The position numbers and the translations under genes are program-made. 64,000 bases of DNA from contig NZ_JACAQA010000003.1 in the NCBI RefSeq assembly GCF_013385425.1, positions 548,723-612,722 on the forward strand, read 5' to 3'. This stretch comes from Pseudomonas gingeri (GTDB lineage Bacteria; Pseudomonadota; Gammaproteobacteria; Pseudomonadales; Pseudomonadaceae). Under the pieces are notes generated by a model, which saw only the letters and a program-made list of their open reading frames with translations, ran no database searches and was not told where the DNA came from. Shown here piece by piece: positions 50,016-58,647 of this stretch. How positions within the stretch are numbered: position 1 is the first letter of the stretch; each line of letters begins with the position of its first letter.

Positions 50016-50791
50016 TGAGCCTGTTCGATTACCTCAATGAGACATTCGCGGTCTGCAATGCCGAGGTGCGCAAGCTGATTCGCGACCCCACCGAGTTGCT
50101 GTCGCGAGCCGTCCAGCCGGTGCTGTGGCTGGCGATATTCGGGCAGGTTTTCAGCCAGGTACGCGGCATCCCCACGGGCAACCTGCGCTACCTGGATTAC
50201 ATGGCGCCGGGCATCCTGGCGCAAAGCATTCTGTTCAGCGCCATTTTCTACGGCATCGCCATTATCTGGGAGCGTGACCTGGGTATCGTCCACAAGCTTC
50301 TGGTGACCCCGGCGCATCGTAGCGCCCTGATCATGGGCAAGGCCTTTGCCGCCGGCCTGCGCGGGCTGGTACAGGCGATCGTGGTCTATCTGGTGGCCAT
50401 CGCCTTGAAAGTCGAAATCCGCTGGGAGCTGCTGCCGATCCTCACCGTTGCCGCGGGGGTGTTCGTCGGCTCGTGTATTTTCTCGACCTTTTCCCTGGTG
50501 ATTGCCTGCATCGTCAAGACCCGGGAGCGCTTCATGGGGATCGGCCAGGTCCTGACCATGCCGCTGTTCTTTGCCTCGAACGCCATTTACCCGCTGGAGC
50601 TGATGCCCGGTTGGCTGAAAGTTGTCGCGGTCTGCAACCCACTGACCTACCTGGTGGATACCTTGCGCGGCGGCATGATTGTCGGCGGCAACAGTGTGTA
50701 TGCCTTGAGTACGAGCTTTGCGGTAATGCTGTCGGTTTTCGCCCTGCTTTTACTGCTGGCGGCCAGGCTTTATCCCGGATTGGCGCGCTGA
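50012..50791 (+). CDS. ABC-2 type transporter permease (DrrB-like)
   Basis: This is a six-helix permease of 259 residues. The ABC-2 signature region is visible (PMFFASNAIYPLELMPGWL-like: LFFASNAIYPLELMPGWLKV, then NPLTYLVDTLRGGMI). The N-terminal VQPVLWLAIFGQVFSQVRGI segment is also typical. ATP hydrolysis comes from the overlapping upstream gene. DrrAB/NodIJ-type pairs export drugs, lipids or glycans; the cargo is unknown. Confidence 0.9.
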   Translation: MMSLFDYLNETFAVCNAEVRKLIRDPTELLSRAVQPVLWLAIFGQVFSQVRGIPTGNLRYLDYMAPGILAQSILFSAIFYGIAIIWERDLGIVHKLLVTPAHRSALIMGKAFAAGLRGLVQAIVVYLVAIALKVEIRWELLPILTVAAGVFVGSCIFSTFSLVIACIVKTRERFMGIGQVLTMPLFFASNAIYPLELMPGWLKVVAVCNPLTYLVDTLRGGMIVGGNSVYALSTSFAVMLSVFALLLLLAARLYPGLAR

Positions 50792-50821
50792 GAAAACATT
50801 CATCAAGGCACTCGGGGTCTT

Positions 50822-50835
50822 CTGACATAGATCAG
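50822..50835 (+). promoter_or_regulatory. Weak Anr/FNR-like box upstream of the Spy-like gene
   Basis: CTGAC-ATAG-ATCAG matches seven of ten consensus positions; a -10-like TATGCT lies 22 nt beyond (50858-50863). Position relative to the gene supports it, but the match is the poorest of the set. Confidence 0.4.
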
Positions 50836-50898
50836 ATTCCCCCCCGTGCGCCACTCCTATGCTCGACCTGACAATCACGGTACCGGCAGGGGCTGAAG

Positions 50899-51480
50899 AT
50901 GAAAAAGTCAGGTTTGATCGCTCAATGCTTGTTGGTGGCAGCCAGCGCTTTTCTGTTGCCCTCCACCCAGGTCATGGCGAATCCACAAATGCCAGCGTCA
51001 GGGGGGATGTTCAAACTCCATTCGGAGTTCGACTGGATCAAACATACCCAACTGACCCTTGACGATCTCAAAGGCAAACTGAATCTGAAAGCGGAGCAAT
51101 TGCCGGCCTGGGAGACCTGGTCGTCAGGGGTCCTGGCCGATGCCAAGGAGCAACTGAAAAAGGACAACGGCGAAGGTGAAAAGGACGCCGCCGCCCCGAA
51201 GGCACTGGTTGACCAGACCACGCCGGAAAGAATGGCCAGGGGCATAGAGCGCCTGCGCGCCCAGACCCAGTGGATGCAGGCCCACCTGGTACGCCTGGAT
51301 GCGGCGCAGGTGCGTACCCAGGCCTTCTACGACACCTTGGCCGCCGAACAGAAGACCATTTTCGATCTGTTCTGGACAGTGATGCACCACCGGGCCTCCG
51401 CCGCCGATGGTTGGCAGATGCCCATGCAATCGCTCACCCCGGCGCTGGAAGAAGACCGCGACGAAACCGTCGAACAATAG
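50899..51480 (+). CDS. Spy/CpxP-like LTXXQ periplasmic protein
   Basis: This is an exported protein of 193 residues. A signal peptide ends near TQVMANP. A helical domain follows, with an LTxxQ-like NLKAEQLPAWETW and a second helical repeat QTTPERMARGIERLRAQ. Spy/CpxP family members are ATP-independent periplasmic chaperones or stress-response modulators. Its place among Hsp20, FtsH and exporters under Anr-like control fits envelope stress defence. It is 107 nt after the ABC-2 permease and may have its own promoter. Confidence 0.78.
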   Translation: MKKSGLIAQCLLVAASAFLLPSTQVMANPQMPASGGMFKLHSEFDWIKHTQLTLDDLKGKLNLKAEQLPAWETWSSGVLADAKEQLKKDNGEGEKDAAAPKALVDQTTPERMARGIERLRAQTQWMQAHLVRLDAAQVRTQAFYDTLAAEQKTIFDLFWTVMHHRASAADGWQMPMQSLTPALEEDRDETVEQ

Positions 51481-51514
51481 GCGCCACTGAACGTTCCATT
51501 ATTGGACAGAGATC

Positions 51515-51919
51515 ATGAATATCGATTCGGTAAAACGTTGCGTTCTCGTGGGCATGCTTGTGATCGCTACCAGTCTCGCGGTACCGGCCAGCGCCGCACC
51601 GCGTGGAGGCGGTTATCGAGGTGGCGCGGGTTGGTGGGGGCTGGCGCTTGGCCTGGGCCTGGGTTGGGAGGCGGGACGTCTCAGCGGCCCGTATTACGCT
51701 CCGGCTTATCCGGTCTACTACTACCCGGCCCCTGAGTACTACTACCCGGATATCCCGCCCTCGGTGGTGATCGCAGCACCGCCGGTGGTCACCGCGCCCG
51801 CGACGCCCTCTGCGGCAAACTGGTATTACTGTCCGTCAGCCAAGGGCTACTACCCCTATGTGCGCGAGTGTCCTGAAGGCTGGCGGATGGTGCCGGCGAC
51901 ACCCCCCGCGCCCAAGTAA
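51515..51919 (+). CDS. Small secreted tyrosine/proline-rich protein
   Basis: This 134-residue protein has a signal peptide (ending near PASAAPRG), a glycine-rich hydrophobic stretch (GWWGLALGLGLGWEAG), a tyrosine/proline-rich middle, and a C-terminal module with two cysteines (WYYCPSAKGYYPYVRECPEGW). That module is common in short proteobacterial exported proteins of unknown function. I can assign no activity. It lies 34 nt after the Spy-like gene and is probably co-transcribed. Confidence 0.75.
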   Translation: MNIDSVKRCVLVGMLVIATSLAVPASAAPRGGGYRGGAGWWGLALGLGLGWEAGRLSGPYYAPAYPVYYYPAPEYYYPDIPPSVVIAAPPVVTAPATPSAANWYYCPSAKGYYPYVRECPEGWRMVPATPPAPK

Positions 51920-51942
51920 GACCAGCAGTCTGATCGTCCGGC

Positions 51943-52503
51943 TCAGCCAATCCAGCGGATCTGCGCCTCGTTGCGCTGGACCGGGGCCGGCACGGACTTG
52001 GGATGCCCCAGGATGATCGGCGCAACCGGCAACCATTCGGCGGGAAGACCCAGCAGGCTCTTCCCCTCCGGCGTATCGAGAAAACGCTGGGCAAACCCGA
52101 TCCAGCAACTGCCGAGCCCCTCGGCATAGGCGGCGAGCATCAGGTTCTCGGCAGCCAATGCGCAATCTTCGACCATCCACTGGCCTTGGGTGCTCCCCGA
52201 AATCAGGATGAGCACCGGTGCCTGATAGAAGATCTGGAAATCCGCATCATTAAGCACCGAATGGAAGTGCTCGGACAGGGTTCCCGCGGGCATGGTCGCG
52301 AGCATATGGGCCTTGGCCTCGCGAGAGATCCGATCCAGCAACGCCTGATCACGTATCACCGTGAACGTCCACGGTTGCTGGTTGACCGCGCTGGGCGCCT
52401 GGATGGCGGCATTGATCAAGCGCTGAATAAGCGGTTCGTCAACGGCTTGCGTGGTGTATTCGCGTATCGAGCGACGGCCCGAAATCGCCTCATCGATATT
52501 CAT
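51943..52503 (-). CDS. Nitroreductase family protein
   Basis: This is an FMN-binding nitroreductase-fold protein of 186 residues. RRSIREYTTQAVDE at the N-terminus and APSAVNQQPWTFTVI bind the FMN phosphate and ring, and GLGSCWIGFAQRF is the C-terminal flavin segment. It uses NAD(P)H to reduce nitro-compounds, quinones or similar acceptors. ATG 52503 has GGAGG upstream; the ORF extension before it overlaps the promoter. A perfect Anr-type box lies 59 nt upstream, so induction at low oxygen is likely. Confidence 0.9.
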   Translation of the reverse strand: MNIDEAISGRRSIREYTTQAVDEPLIQRLINAAIQAPSAVNQQPWTFTVIRDQALLDRISREAKAHMLATMPAGTLSEHFHSVLNDADFQIFYQAPVLILISGSTQGQWMVEDCALAAENLMLAAYAEGLGSCWIGFAQRFLDTPEGKSLLGLPAEWLPVAPIILGHPKSVPAPVQRNEAQIRWIG

Positions 52504-52561
52504 GAACGTAGACCTCCGATAGTGTCCTTTCACACAGTCGCGCGGCAACGATGAGCTAACC

Positions 52562-52575
52562 TTGATATAGATCAA
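52562..52575 (-). promoter_or_regulatory. Perfect Anr/FNR box of the nitroreductase gene
   Basis: TTGAT-ATAG-ATCAA (plus-strand reading) matches all ten consensus positions. It lies 59 nt before the nitroreductase start codon, consistent with a class II (-41.5) promoter and a short leader. The -10 region is weak. Confidence 0.8.
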
Positions 52576-52715
52576 GTCAGCACTCCGGACAGTGCCATGT
52601 CACACGGCTTTGACTTTCATCATATGGACGCGGCCGGACTCGACACACACTGAATCCGCCTCGCATTCGCGAGACGGATGACGCGAGTGAGCGTGACTTG
52701 CGCAGGAGCGCTCAG

Positions 52716-53528
52716 ATGTGCGGTAAATTCATGGTGTGTGTCGTGCTGGCGGGTCTCTGCGCACTGGCCTGGGGCACGGACGGCGTCACACCGCCCGCGG
52801 AACCCCGTGTCGCGATCCTGGTTTACCACCGTTTCTCGGAAACGGCGGACGACTCGATGACCGTGCGCATGAGCACCTTCGAAGCCCAGTTACAGGTTCT
52901 GCACGAGCGTGGCTACCAGATCGTGCCGCTGCGTGAGGTGGTCGACTGGCTGCGCGATCCCCATGCGACGCTGCCGCCGAAGCCGGTGGTGATCACGGTG
53001 GACGACGGGCATCGTTCGGTCTTCGAAAAACTGCTGCCCATCGTGTTGCGCGATCGCTTTGCGGTCACGCTGTTCATCTATCCATCGGCGATCTCGAACG
53101 CTTCCTATGCGCTGACCTGGGAGCAATTGCGGACCCTGAAGCAGAGCGGGCTGTTCGACATCCAGTCGCACACCTACTGGCATCCCAATTTCAAGGTCGA
53201 GCGCAAACAGCGTACACCCGCCGACTTCCAGCAGTTCGTCCGCACGCAACTGGACAATTCACGTCGCCGTCTCGAGGCTCAAACGGGCGCGTCTATCGAC
53301 ATGCTCGCCTGGCCTTACGGCATCTACGACGACGAATTGCTCGCACTGGCCGCCGAAGAGCACTACGTGGCCGCCTTCACCCTCGACGCCCGCAAGACCG
53401 ACCGCCACGCACGGCTGCTGGCACTGCCGCGCTTCCTGATGATCGACGCCTATGGCGCCAGGGCGTTCGCCCGCCTGCTCGGCGAACCGGATACCCCGAC
53501 GACACCCGCAGCGGGGAACACACCATGA
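52716..53528 (+). CDS. Exported polysaccharide deacetylase (NodB domain)
   Basis: This protein has 270 residues: a short signal peptide (ending near LAWGTDG) and a NodB/CE4 domain. Motif 1 is TVDDGHRS (normally TFDDG), motif 2 is SHTYWHP (SHTxxHP), and motif 3 is in WPYGIYDDE. The metal-binding His pair and catalytic Asp are kept. ATG 52716 has AGGAG upstream. It overlaps the DUF4015-like gene by 4 nt. PgaB- or peptidoglycan-type deacetylation are both possible; the neighbouring NamZ-type domain favours peptidoglycan or a related glycan. Confidence 0.88.
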   Translation: MCGKFMVCVVLAGLCALAWGTDGVTPPAEPRVAILVYHRFSETADDSMTVRMSTFEAQLQVLHERGYQIVPLREVVDWLRDPHATLPPKPVVITVDDGHRSVFEKLLPIVLRDRFAVTLFIYPSAISNASYALTWEQLRTLKQSGLFDIQSHTYWHPNFKVERKQRTPADFQQFVRTQLDNSRRRLEAQTGASIDMLAWPYGIYDDELLALAAEEHYVAAFTLDARKTDRHARLLALPRFLMIDAYGARAFARLLGEPDTPTTPAAGNTP

Positions 53529-54793
53529 CCCTCCGTTCCTCAAGGCGATACGCGATTGCGCTACTGCTCACCGTCGCCACCCTGCTGACAGGCCAGGAAG
53601 CCCTGGCCGTGAGCGGCATCGTGCTCGACTCAAGCACGCAGGAGCCACTGGTCGGCGCAATCATCACCACCTCGGCCGGCGTCACCCGCACCGATGAGCA
53701 CGGGCGCTTCGAGACCGCCCAGGCGGCCACGAGCGTCGGGGCTCGCGCGCCCGGGTATCTGCGTGCGCAAGCCCAGGTGTCCGACGAAACGCCCATCACC
53801 CTCCTATTGACCCCATTTCGTCCGAAAGCGGTCTATCTGTCGGTATTCGGCGTGACCAGCGCGAGCCTGCGCAACCAGGCCGTCAGCCTGTCCCAGAGCA
53901 CGGTCATCAATGCCTTGGTAATCGACGTCAAGGGCGATCGCGGCCTGACGCCCTATCACAGCGCGGCCCGCGAGAAGAGTGGCGCCACCGCCCATCTGGC
54001 CGAGCGCGCACCGCAGGTACAGGACTTTCCGGCACTGCTGGCCAGGCTGCATGCGCAACACTTGTACCTGATCGCGCGCATCGTGGTGTTCAAGGACGAC
54101 CCGCTCGCCAGCGCGCATCCGGAATGGAGCGTGCACACCACGCAAGGCGCGCCATGGCGTGATAACGAAAAGCTGCAATGGATGGACCCGTTTTCCCACG
54201 ACGTCTGGCAGCACAATCTCGATATCGCCGAGGAGGCAGCACAAATGGGCTTCGATGAAGTCCAGTTCGACTATGTGCGCTTTCCCGACAAGGGCGGATT
54301 ACACTTTGCCCAGCCGAATACCCGGGGCAACCGGACAGCGGCGATCGTCGGTTTCCTGCAAGCCGCCCGCGCGCGACTGGCGCCCTACAACGTATTCGTC
54401 TCCGCCGACATCTTCGGCTATGTTTGCTGGAATCTCGACGACACCGCCATCGGCCAGCAACTCGAAACCCTCGGCGCACCGCTGGACTATATTTCGCCGA
54501 TGCTCTACCCATCCGGTTTCACCTGGGGACTGCCGGGCCTGAGCAACCCGGTCAGCGATCCCGGCCAGATCGTCAGGCGCTCCCTGGCGGAGGCCGTGAA
54601 GCGCACCCACCTGCCAGGCGTGCGTTTTCGCCCGTGGCTGCAAGCCTTTCGCGATTATGCCTTCGATCATCGCGTATTTGACGCCGCCGCGATCAGTGTC
54701 CAGATAAAGGCCGCCGACGCCGCCGACAGCGATGGATGGATGTTATGGAACCCGCACAATCACTACGCCGCCGCCGATTTGCCGCAACGTTGA
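53525..54793 (+). CDS. Exported glycoside hydrolase-like protein (DUF4015 family)
   Basis: This 422-residue protein has a signal peptide (ending near EALA), a carboxypeptidase-regulatory-like beta domain (about 30-100; GIVLDSSTQEPLVGAIITTS), and a TIM-barrel domain resembling the DUF4015 putative glycosidase family: NALVIDVKGDRG, MGFDEVQFDYVRFPDKGG, LDYISPMLYPSGF. FDYVRFP holds a likely acidic catalytic residue. No substrate has been shown for most members. It overlaps both neighbours, so it belongs to the same glycan-processing unit. Confidence 0.85.
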   Translation: MTLRSSRRYAIALLLTVATLLTGQEALAVSGIVLDSSTQEPLVGAIITTSAGVTRTDEHGRFETAQAATSVGARAPGYLRAQAQVSDETPITLLLTPFRPKAVYLSVFGVTSASLRNQAVSLSQSTVINALVIDVKGDRGLTPYHSAAREKSGATAHLAERAPQVQDFPALLARLHAQHLYLIARIVVFKDDPLASAHPEWSVHTTQGAPWRDNEKLQWMDPFSHDVWQHNLDIAEEAAQMGFDEVQFDYVRFPDKGGLHFAQPNTRGNRTAAIVGFLQAARARLAPYNVFVSADIFGYVCWNLDDTAIGQQLETLGAPLDYISPMLYPSGFTWGLPGLSNPVSDPGQIVRRSLAEAVKRTHLPGVRFRPWLQAFRDYAFDHRVFDAAAISVQIKAADAADSDGWMLWNPHNHYAAADLPQR

Positions 54794-57132
54794 TCGGGGC
54801 ACTGAAAGTCTCGGTGCTCCTCGCCGGCCTGGCAACAATACAGATCGCCGGGGCCGCCGACCTCGATGCGGCCGCTCGCCTGCAAGCCGCACGGATCGTC
54901 GAGGGGCAGATCGCCGCCGGGCGCATCCCGGGGGCCGTCGTGCTGATCGGGGACGCCAGCCATGTGTTCTACCGCCAGGCCTTTGGACAGCGCGCCACCC
55001 TACCGGCCCCTGAGCCGATGACGCTGGACACCGAGTTCGACCTCGCCTCCCTGACCAAGGTCATCGCCACCACCACGGCGATCATGCAACTGGCCGAAAC
55101 CGGCCGCCTCGACCTGGATGCCCCCGTTGCACACTATTGGCCGGCCTTTGCGGCCCACGGCAAGGACAGGGTGAGCGTGCGTAACCTGTTGGCGCACACC
55201 TCCGGGCTACGCGCGGGCCTGCCCGCACGCCCCGCTCAGCCGGGCCGCGAAGGCGTATTGAAGGCCATCGCCGCAGAGTCTCCGCGCAGCGCACCCGGTG
55301 AACGGGTCATCTACAGCGACCTGAATTTCGTGGTCCTCGGCGAACTGATCGAGCGGGTCAGCCACCGTTCGCTCGATGCCTATTGCCAGGCTTATATCTT
55401 TGCTCCACTCGGCATGCGCGACACGCTCTTTCTCCCGGACGTCCGGCGAGCGGCACGCAGTGCCCCGACAACCCCGGACAAGGCCGGCATGCGCCAGGGC
55501 CGCGTGCACGATCCGACCGCCCAATGGATGGGCGGTGTCTCCGGCAATGCCGGGCTGTTTTCCACCGCGGACGACCTCGCCCGCTTCGCGCAGATGCTAC
55601 TGAACGACGGACGCGTGGGCAGCACGCCGATCCTGCGACCGCAGAGCATTAGCGCACTCGCCACGGCCGCCTCGCCCCTCGCGAGCCCGCCGTGGCGCGG
55701 ACTCGGCTGGGAACTGGCCGCCCCCTTGGTGCCCAATCGTGATCGTCTACCGCCCATTGGCATGCTCGGCCACACCGGATATACCGGCACGGGCCTGTGG
55801 ATCGATACCCAGACACACCAGTTCATCGTCATCCTGAGCAACCGCGTGCATCCGAATGATCGCGGTGACGCGCGCCCGCTGCGTGCCCAGTTGCTCGCGC
55901 TGCTGGCCAGCCGGGCGACACCGACCAGCACCGCGCAAATCGCTCGATTGCAGCCGTCGGCATGGCCGGCGTTGCAGGCCGCCACCCAGTTGCCCACCTC
56001 GATCGGCCCGGTGCAGACCGGTATCGACGTACTGGAGGCGCAGCAGTTTGCAGCACTCGCCGGCCTGCGCGTGGGCCTGATCACCAATCGCAGCGGCTTC
56101 GACGCCAACGGTCGGCGCACCGTCGACGTGCTCGCCCATGCGCCAGGCGTCAGGCTGACAGCACTGTTCTCGCCGGAGCACGGGCTGAACACCGATCTCG
56201 ACGAGCGGGTCGGCGACACCCTCGACAGCGCCACGGGCCTCACCGTCCATAGCCTCTACGGTGCGACACAGCGCTTCCCGGCCGGCTCGCTCCAGGGGCT
56301 GGATGCGCTGGTCTTCGATATCCAGGATGCCGGCGTGCGTTTCTTCACCTACGAGACCACATTGGGCTACGCACTCGAAGCCGCGGTGGCACAAGGCATA
56401 CCGCTGTTTGTCCTGGACCGCCCCGATCCGCTCGGCGGGCAGCGCTTCGGCGGGCCGCTGCTGGACAGCCGCCACACCTCATTCACCGGTTATTTCCCGC
56501 TTCCGCTGCTCCCCGGCATGACCGTCGGCGAACTGGCAAGTCTGTTCAACCACAACAAGCACATCGGCGCGGACCTGCGCGTCGTACCGATGCAAGGCTA
56601 CCGCCGCTCCATGACCTTCGCCGACACAGGCCTGGGCTGGGTGCCGCTCTCACCGAACCTGCGCACGCTGCCGCAACTGGACCTGTACCCGGAAGTCGGC
56701 TTGCTCGAAGGTGCGAATTTGAGTGTCGGACGCGGCACAGCGCATCCGTTCGAATGGATAGGCGCCCCCTGGATCGACGCCGGCCGACTGGCAGACAGGC
56801 TGAATGCACTGGATACAGGCATGCATTTCGAAAAGATCGATTTCGTCCCCACCGAGTCGACCTGGCGCGGTCAACTCTGTCATGGCGTCAGCATCGTGCG
56901 CGACACCACCGCCACTCCGCGTCCCGTCGCCAGCCTCGGCTTGACGCTGCTCGCCACCCTGCACGCGCTCTACCCCGACACCTTCGATCTGGCGGCGACC
57001 AGGGCGTCGGTCGGTTCACAAGCGGTGTGGCAAGCGATCCACGACGGCGCGGCAGCGGACGCGGCGCAAGCGCTCGATGCCTCGTCCCTTGAGCGCTTCG
57101 CGCGACTGCGCCAGGAGAGTTTGCGCTATTGA
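54736..57132 (+). CDS. Fusion of beta-lactamase-fold hydrolase (AmiE-like) and NamZ (DUF1343)
   Basis: This is a 798-residue exported protein with two enzymes. Residues about 45-400 form a beta-lactamase class C/serine hydrolase domain: Ser105-x-x-Lys108 (SLTK), Tyr193-Ser-Asp, and HTG (346-348). Residues about 430-798 form a DUF1343/NamZ domain (GLITNRSGFDANG, LFSPEHGLN, FDIQDAGVRFFTYETTL, RPDPLGG). NamZ is an exo-beta-N-acetylmuramidase, and in Bacillus subtilis its gene neighbours amiE, a muramyl-L-alanine amidase of this fold, so the fusion may cut both bonds of a muropeptide. RRRRF may indicate Tat export. ATG 54736 overlaps the upstream gene by 58 nt; ATG 54745 is an alternative. Confidence 0.87.
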   Translation: MDVMEPAQSLRRRRFAATLIGALKVSVLLAGLATIQIAGAADLDAAARLQAARIVEGQIAAGRIPGAVVLIGDASHVFYRQAFGQRATLPAPEPMTLDTEFDLASLTKVIATTTAIMQLAETGRLDLDAPVAHYWPAFAAHGKDRVSVRNLLAHTSGLRAGLPARPAQPGREGVLKAIAAESPRSAPGERVIYSDLNFVVLGELIERVSHRSLDAYCQAYIFAPLGMRDTLFLPDVRRAARSAPTTPDKAGMRQGRVHDPTAQWMGGVSGNAGLFSTADDLARFAQMLLNDGRVGSTPILRPQSISALATAASPLASPPWRGLGWELAAPLVPNRDRLPPIGMLGHTGYTGTGLWIDTQTHQFIVILSNRVHPNDRGDARPLRAQLLALLASRATPTSTAQIARLQPSAWPALQAATQLPTSIGPVQTGIDVLEAQQFAALAGLRVGLITNRSGFDANGRRTVDVLAHAPGVRLTALFSPEHGLNTDLDERVGDTLDSATGLTVHSLYGATQRFPAGSLQGLDALVFDIQDAGVRFFTYETTLGYALEAAVAQGIPLFVLDRPDPLGGQRFGGPLLDSRHTSFTGYFPLPLLPGMTVGELASLFNHNKHIGADLRVVPMQGYRRSMTFADTGLGWVPLSPNLRTLPQLDLYPEVGLLEGANLSVGRGTAHPFEWIGAPWIDAGRLADRLNALDTGMHFEKIDFVPTESTWRGQLCHGVSIVRDTTATPRPVASLGLTLLATLHALYPDTFDLAATRASVGSQAVWQAIHDGAAADAAQALDASSLERFARLRQESLRY

Positions 57133-57172
57133 GCGAGCCAGCCATCTGGGTGACGGCAGCGTCACCGCCATC

Positions 57173-58387
57173 CTATACAACGCTTAGCAGCCATCCGAGC
57201 AAGCCACAGCCGAGGACGACCAACCACGGCGGGACCTTCCAGAACATCAGGGCGACCAGGGCCAGCAGCGCCAGGCCGAAGTCCTGAGGCTTGAATATTG
57301 CGCTGCTCCAGACCGGGTTGTACAAGGCCGCCAGGAGCAACCCGACCACCCCCGCGTTAACCCCGGCAAGCGCCGACCGGGTGCGCACGCTGTGCCGCAG
57401 GCGCTCCCAGAATGGCAACACCCCGATCACCAGCAGGAACGAAGGCACGAAAATAGCGATGAGGCACAGCGTCGCGCCAGCCCAACCCGAAGGCTGGACG
57501 CTCATGGAGGCCCCGAGAAAAGCCGAAAAGGTCAGGAGCGGGCCCGGAACCGCCTGCGCCAGGCCATAGCCGGCGAGAAACGTATCATTGGCGACCCAAC
57601 CATTGGGTACCGTGGCCGCCTGCAGCAACGGCAGCACCACGTGCCCGCCGCCAAAGACCAAGGAACCGGCACGGTAGAAGGCGTTCACCATGGCCAGCGT
57701 GGGCGAAGGCCAAACCTGGAGCGCCAGGGGCAGACCCACCAGCAGGCTGAAAAACAGCAGCAGCGCCACCCCTCCGGCTTTCCGGCTAACCGGGATCGGC
57801 AACGACTCCGCCATTCGACCTTGAGCGGGTTTGAACAGCAGCAAACCGATGACGGCGCTGACGACAATCACTCCGACCTGTCCCCAGGCGTTGGGCCACA
57901 GCAGCGCGGCGCAGGCCGCGAACGCGGTGATGGTCACCCGCGGCACATCGGTGCAAAGATTGCGCGCCATGCCCCAGACGGCTTGGGCTACCACGGCCAC
58001 CGCGACGATCTTGAGACCGTGCAGCAGGCCACTGGGCAACGAGCTTCCCCAAATGGACATGCCCTGGGCGAACAGGGCCAGGAGGATCGCCGATGGCAAG
58101 GTGAAGCCTGCCCACGCAGCCAGCGCCCCCCGAAACCCGGCACGCGAGAGTCCGATCCCGATGCCTACCTGGCTACTGGCGGGTCCGGGAAGGAACTGAC
58201 ACAACGCGACCAGATCGACATAGCTGCGCTCGCTGAGCCATTGGCGTCGCGCCACGAACTCCTCGCGAAAATAGCCCAGATGTGCAATCGGGCCGCCGAA
58301 AGAGCTCAGACCCAAGCGCAAGAACACCAGAAACACCGACCATCCGGAGTCAGACCCGCCCCCCTTGACACTACTGGCTACTGACAA
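57173..58387 (-). CDS. chrA: ChrA-type chromate transporter family protein
   Basis: This is an inner-membrane transporter of 404 residues with two homologous CHR domains. FGGPIAHLGYF and LCQFLPGPASSQ mark the first half, and VFGGGHVVLPLL and LAQAVPGPLLTFSAFLG the second. The bidomain long-chain form exports chromate or related oxyanions; some family members have other or unknown roles. The start is probably TTG 58387, which has GGAGAG upstream; no ATG fits. It converges on the NamZ fusion gene with a 40-nt gap. Confidence 0.88.
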   Translation of the reverse strand: MSVASSVKGGGSDSGWSVFLVFLRLGLSSFGGPIAHLGYFREEFVARRQWLSERSYVDLVALCQFLPGPASSQVGIGIGLSRAGFRGALAAWAGFTLPSAILLALFAQGMSIWGSSLPSGLLHGLKIVAVAVVAQAVWGMARNLCTDVPRVTITAFAACAALLWPNAWGQVGVIVVSAVIGLLLFKPAQGRMAESLPIPVSRKAGGVALLLFFSLLVGLPLALQVWPSPTLAMVNAFYRAGSLVFGGGHVVLPLLQAATVPNGWVANDTFLAGYGLAQAVPGPLLTFSAFLGASMSVQPSGWAGATLCLIAIFVPSFLLVIGVLPFWERLRHSVRTRSALAGVNAGVVGLLLAALYNPVWSSAIFKPQDFGLALLALVALMFWKVPPWLVVLGCGLLGWLLSVV

Positions 58388-58647
58388 TGTGCTTGCTCTC
58401 CAAAGTCGCGGCCGGCGTCTGATCGCCGAAGCCCATTCAGGCTCAAGTCTACTATCCAGGCCAGTTTTTCAAACACCTCTATGCACCGGGCAAAGGATCC
58501 CCGGCTGCGCCAGGGCTGCCATCACTTGCAACTGGCTATAGGGCTTGAAAATACCGCGTTCAGTTGCGTGCGGACCGCCACCCGCGGCCCTGACCGTTAT
58601 GCCAGGTAGCAAACAGCCTTGTCCCGGCGAAAAATCGAGGCCCGCCT

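Noticed and set aside
57149..57166. Hairpin GGTGACG-GCAG-CGTCACC after the AmiE/NamZ-like fusion gene
   Set aside because: The stem is only 7 bp with no T-run on either side, so I do not call it a terminator.
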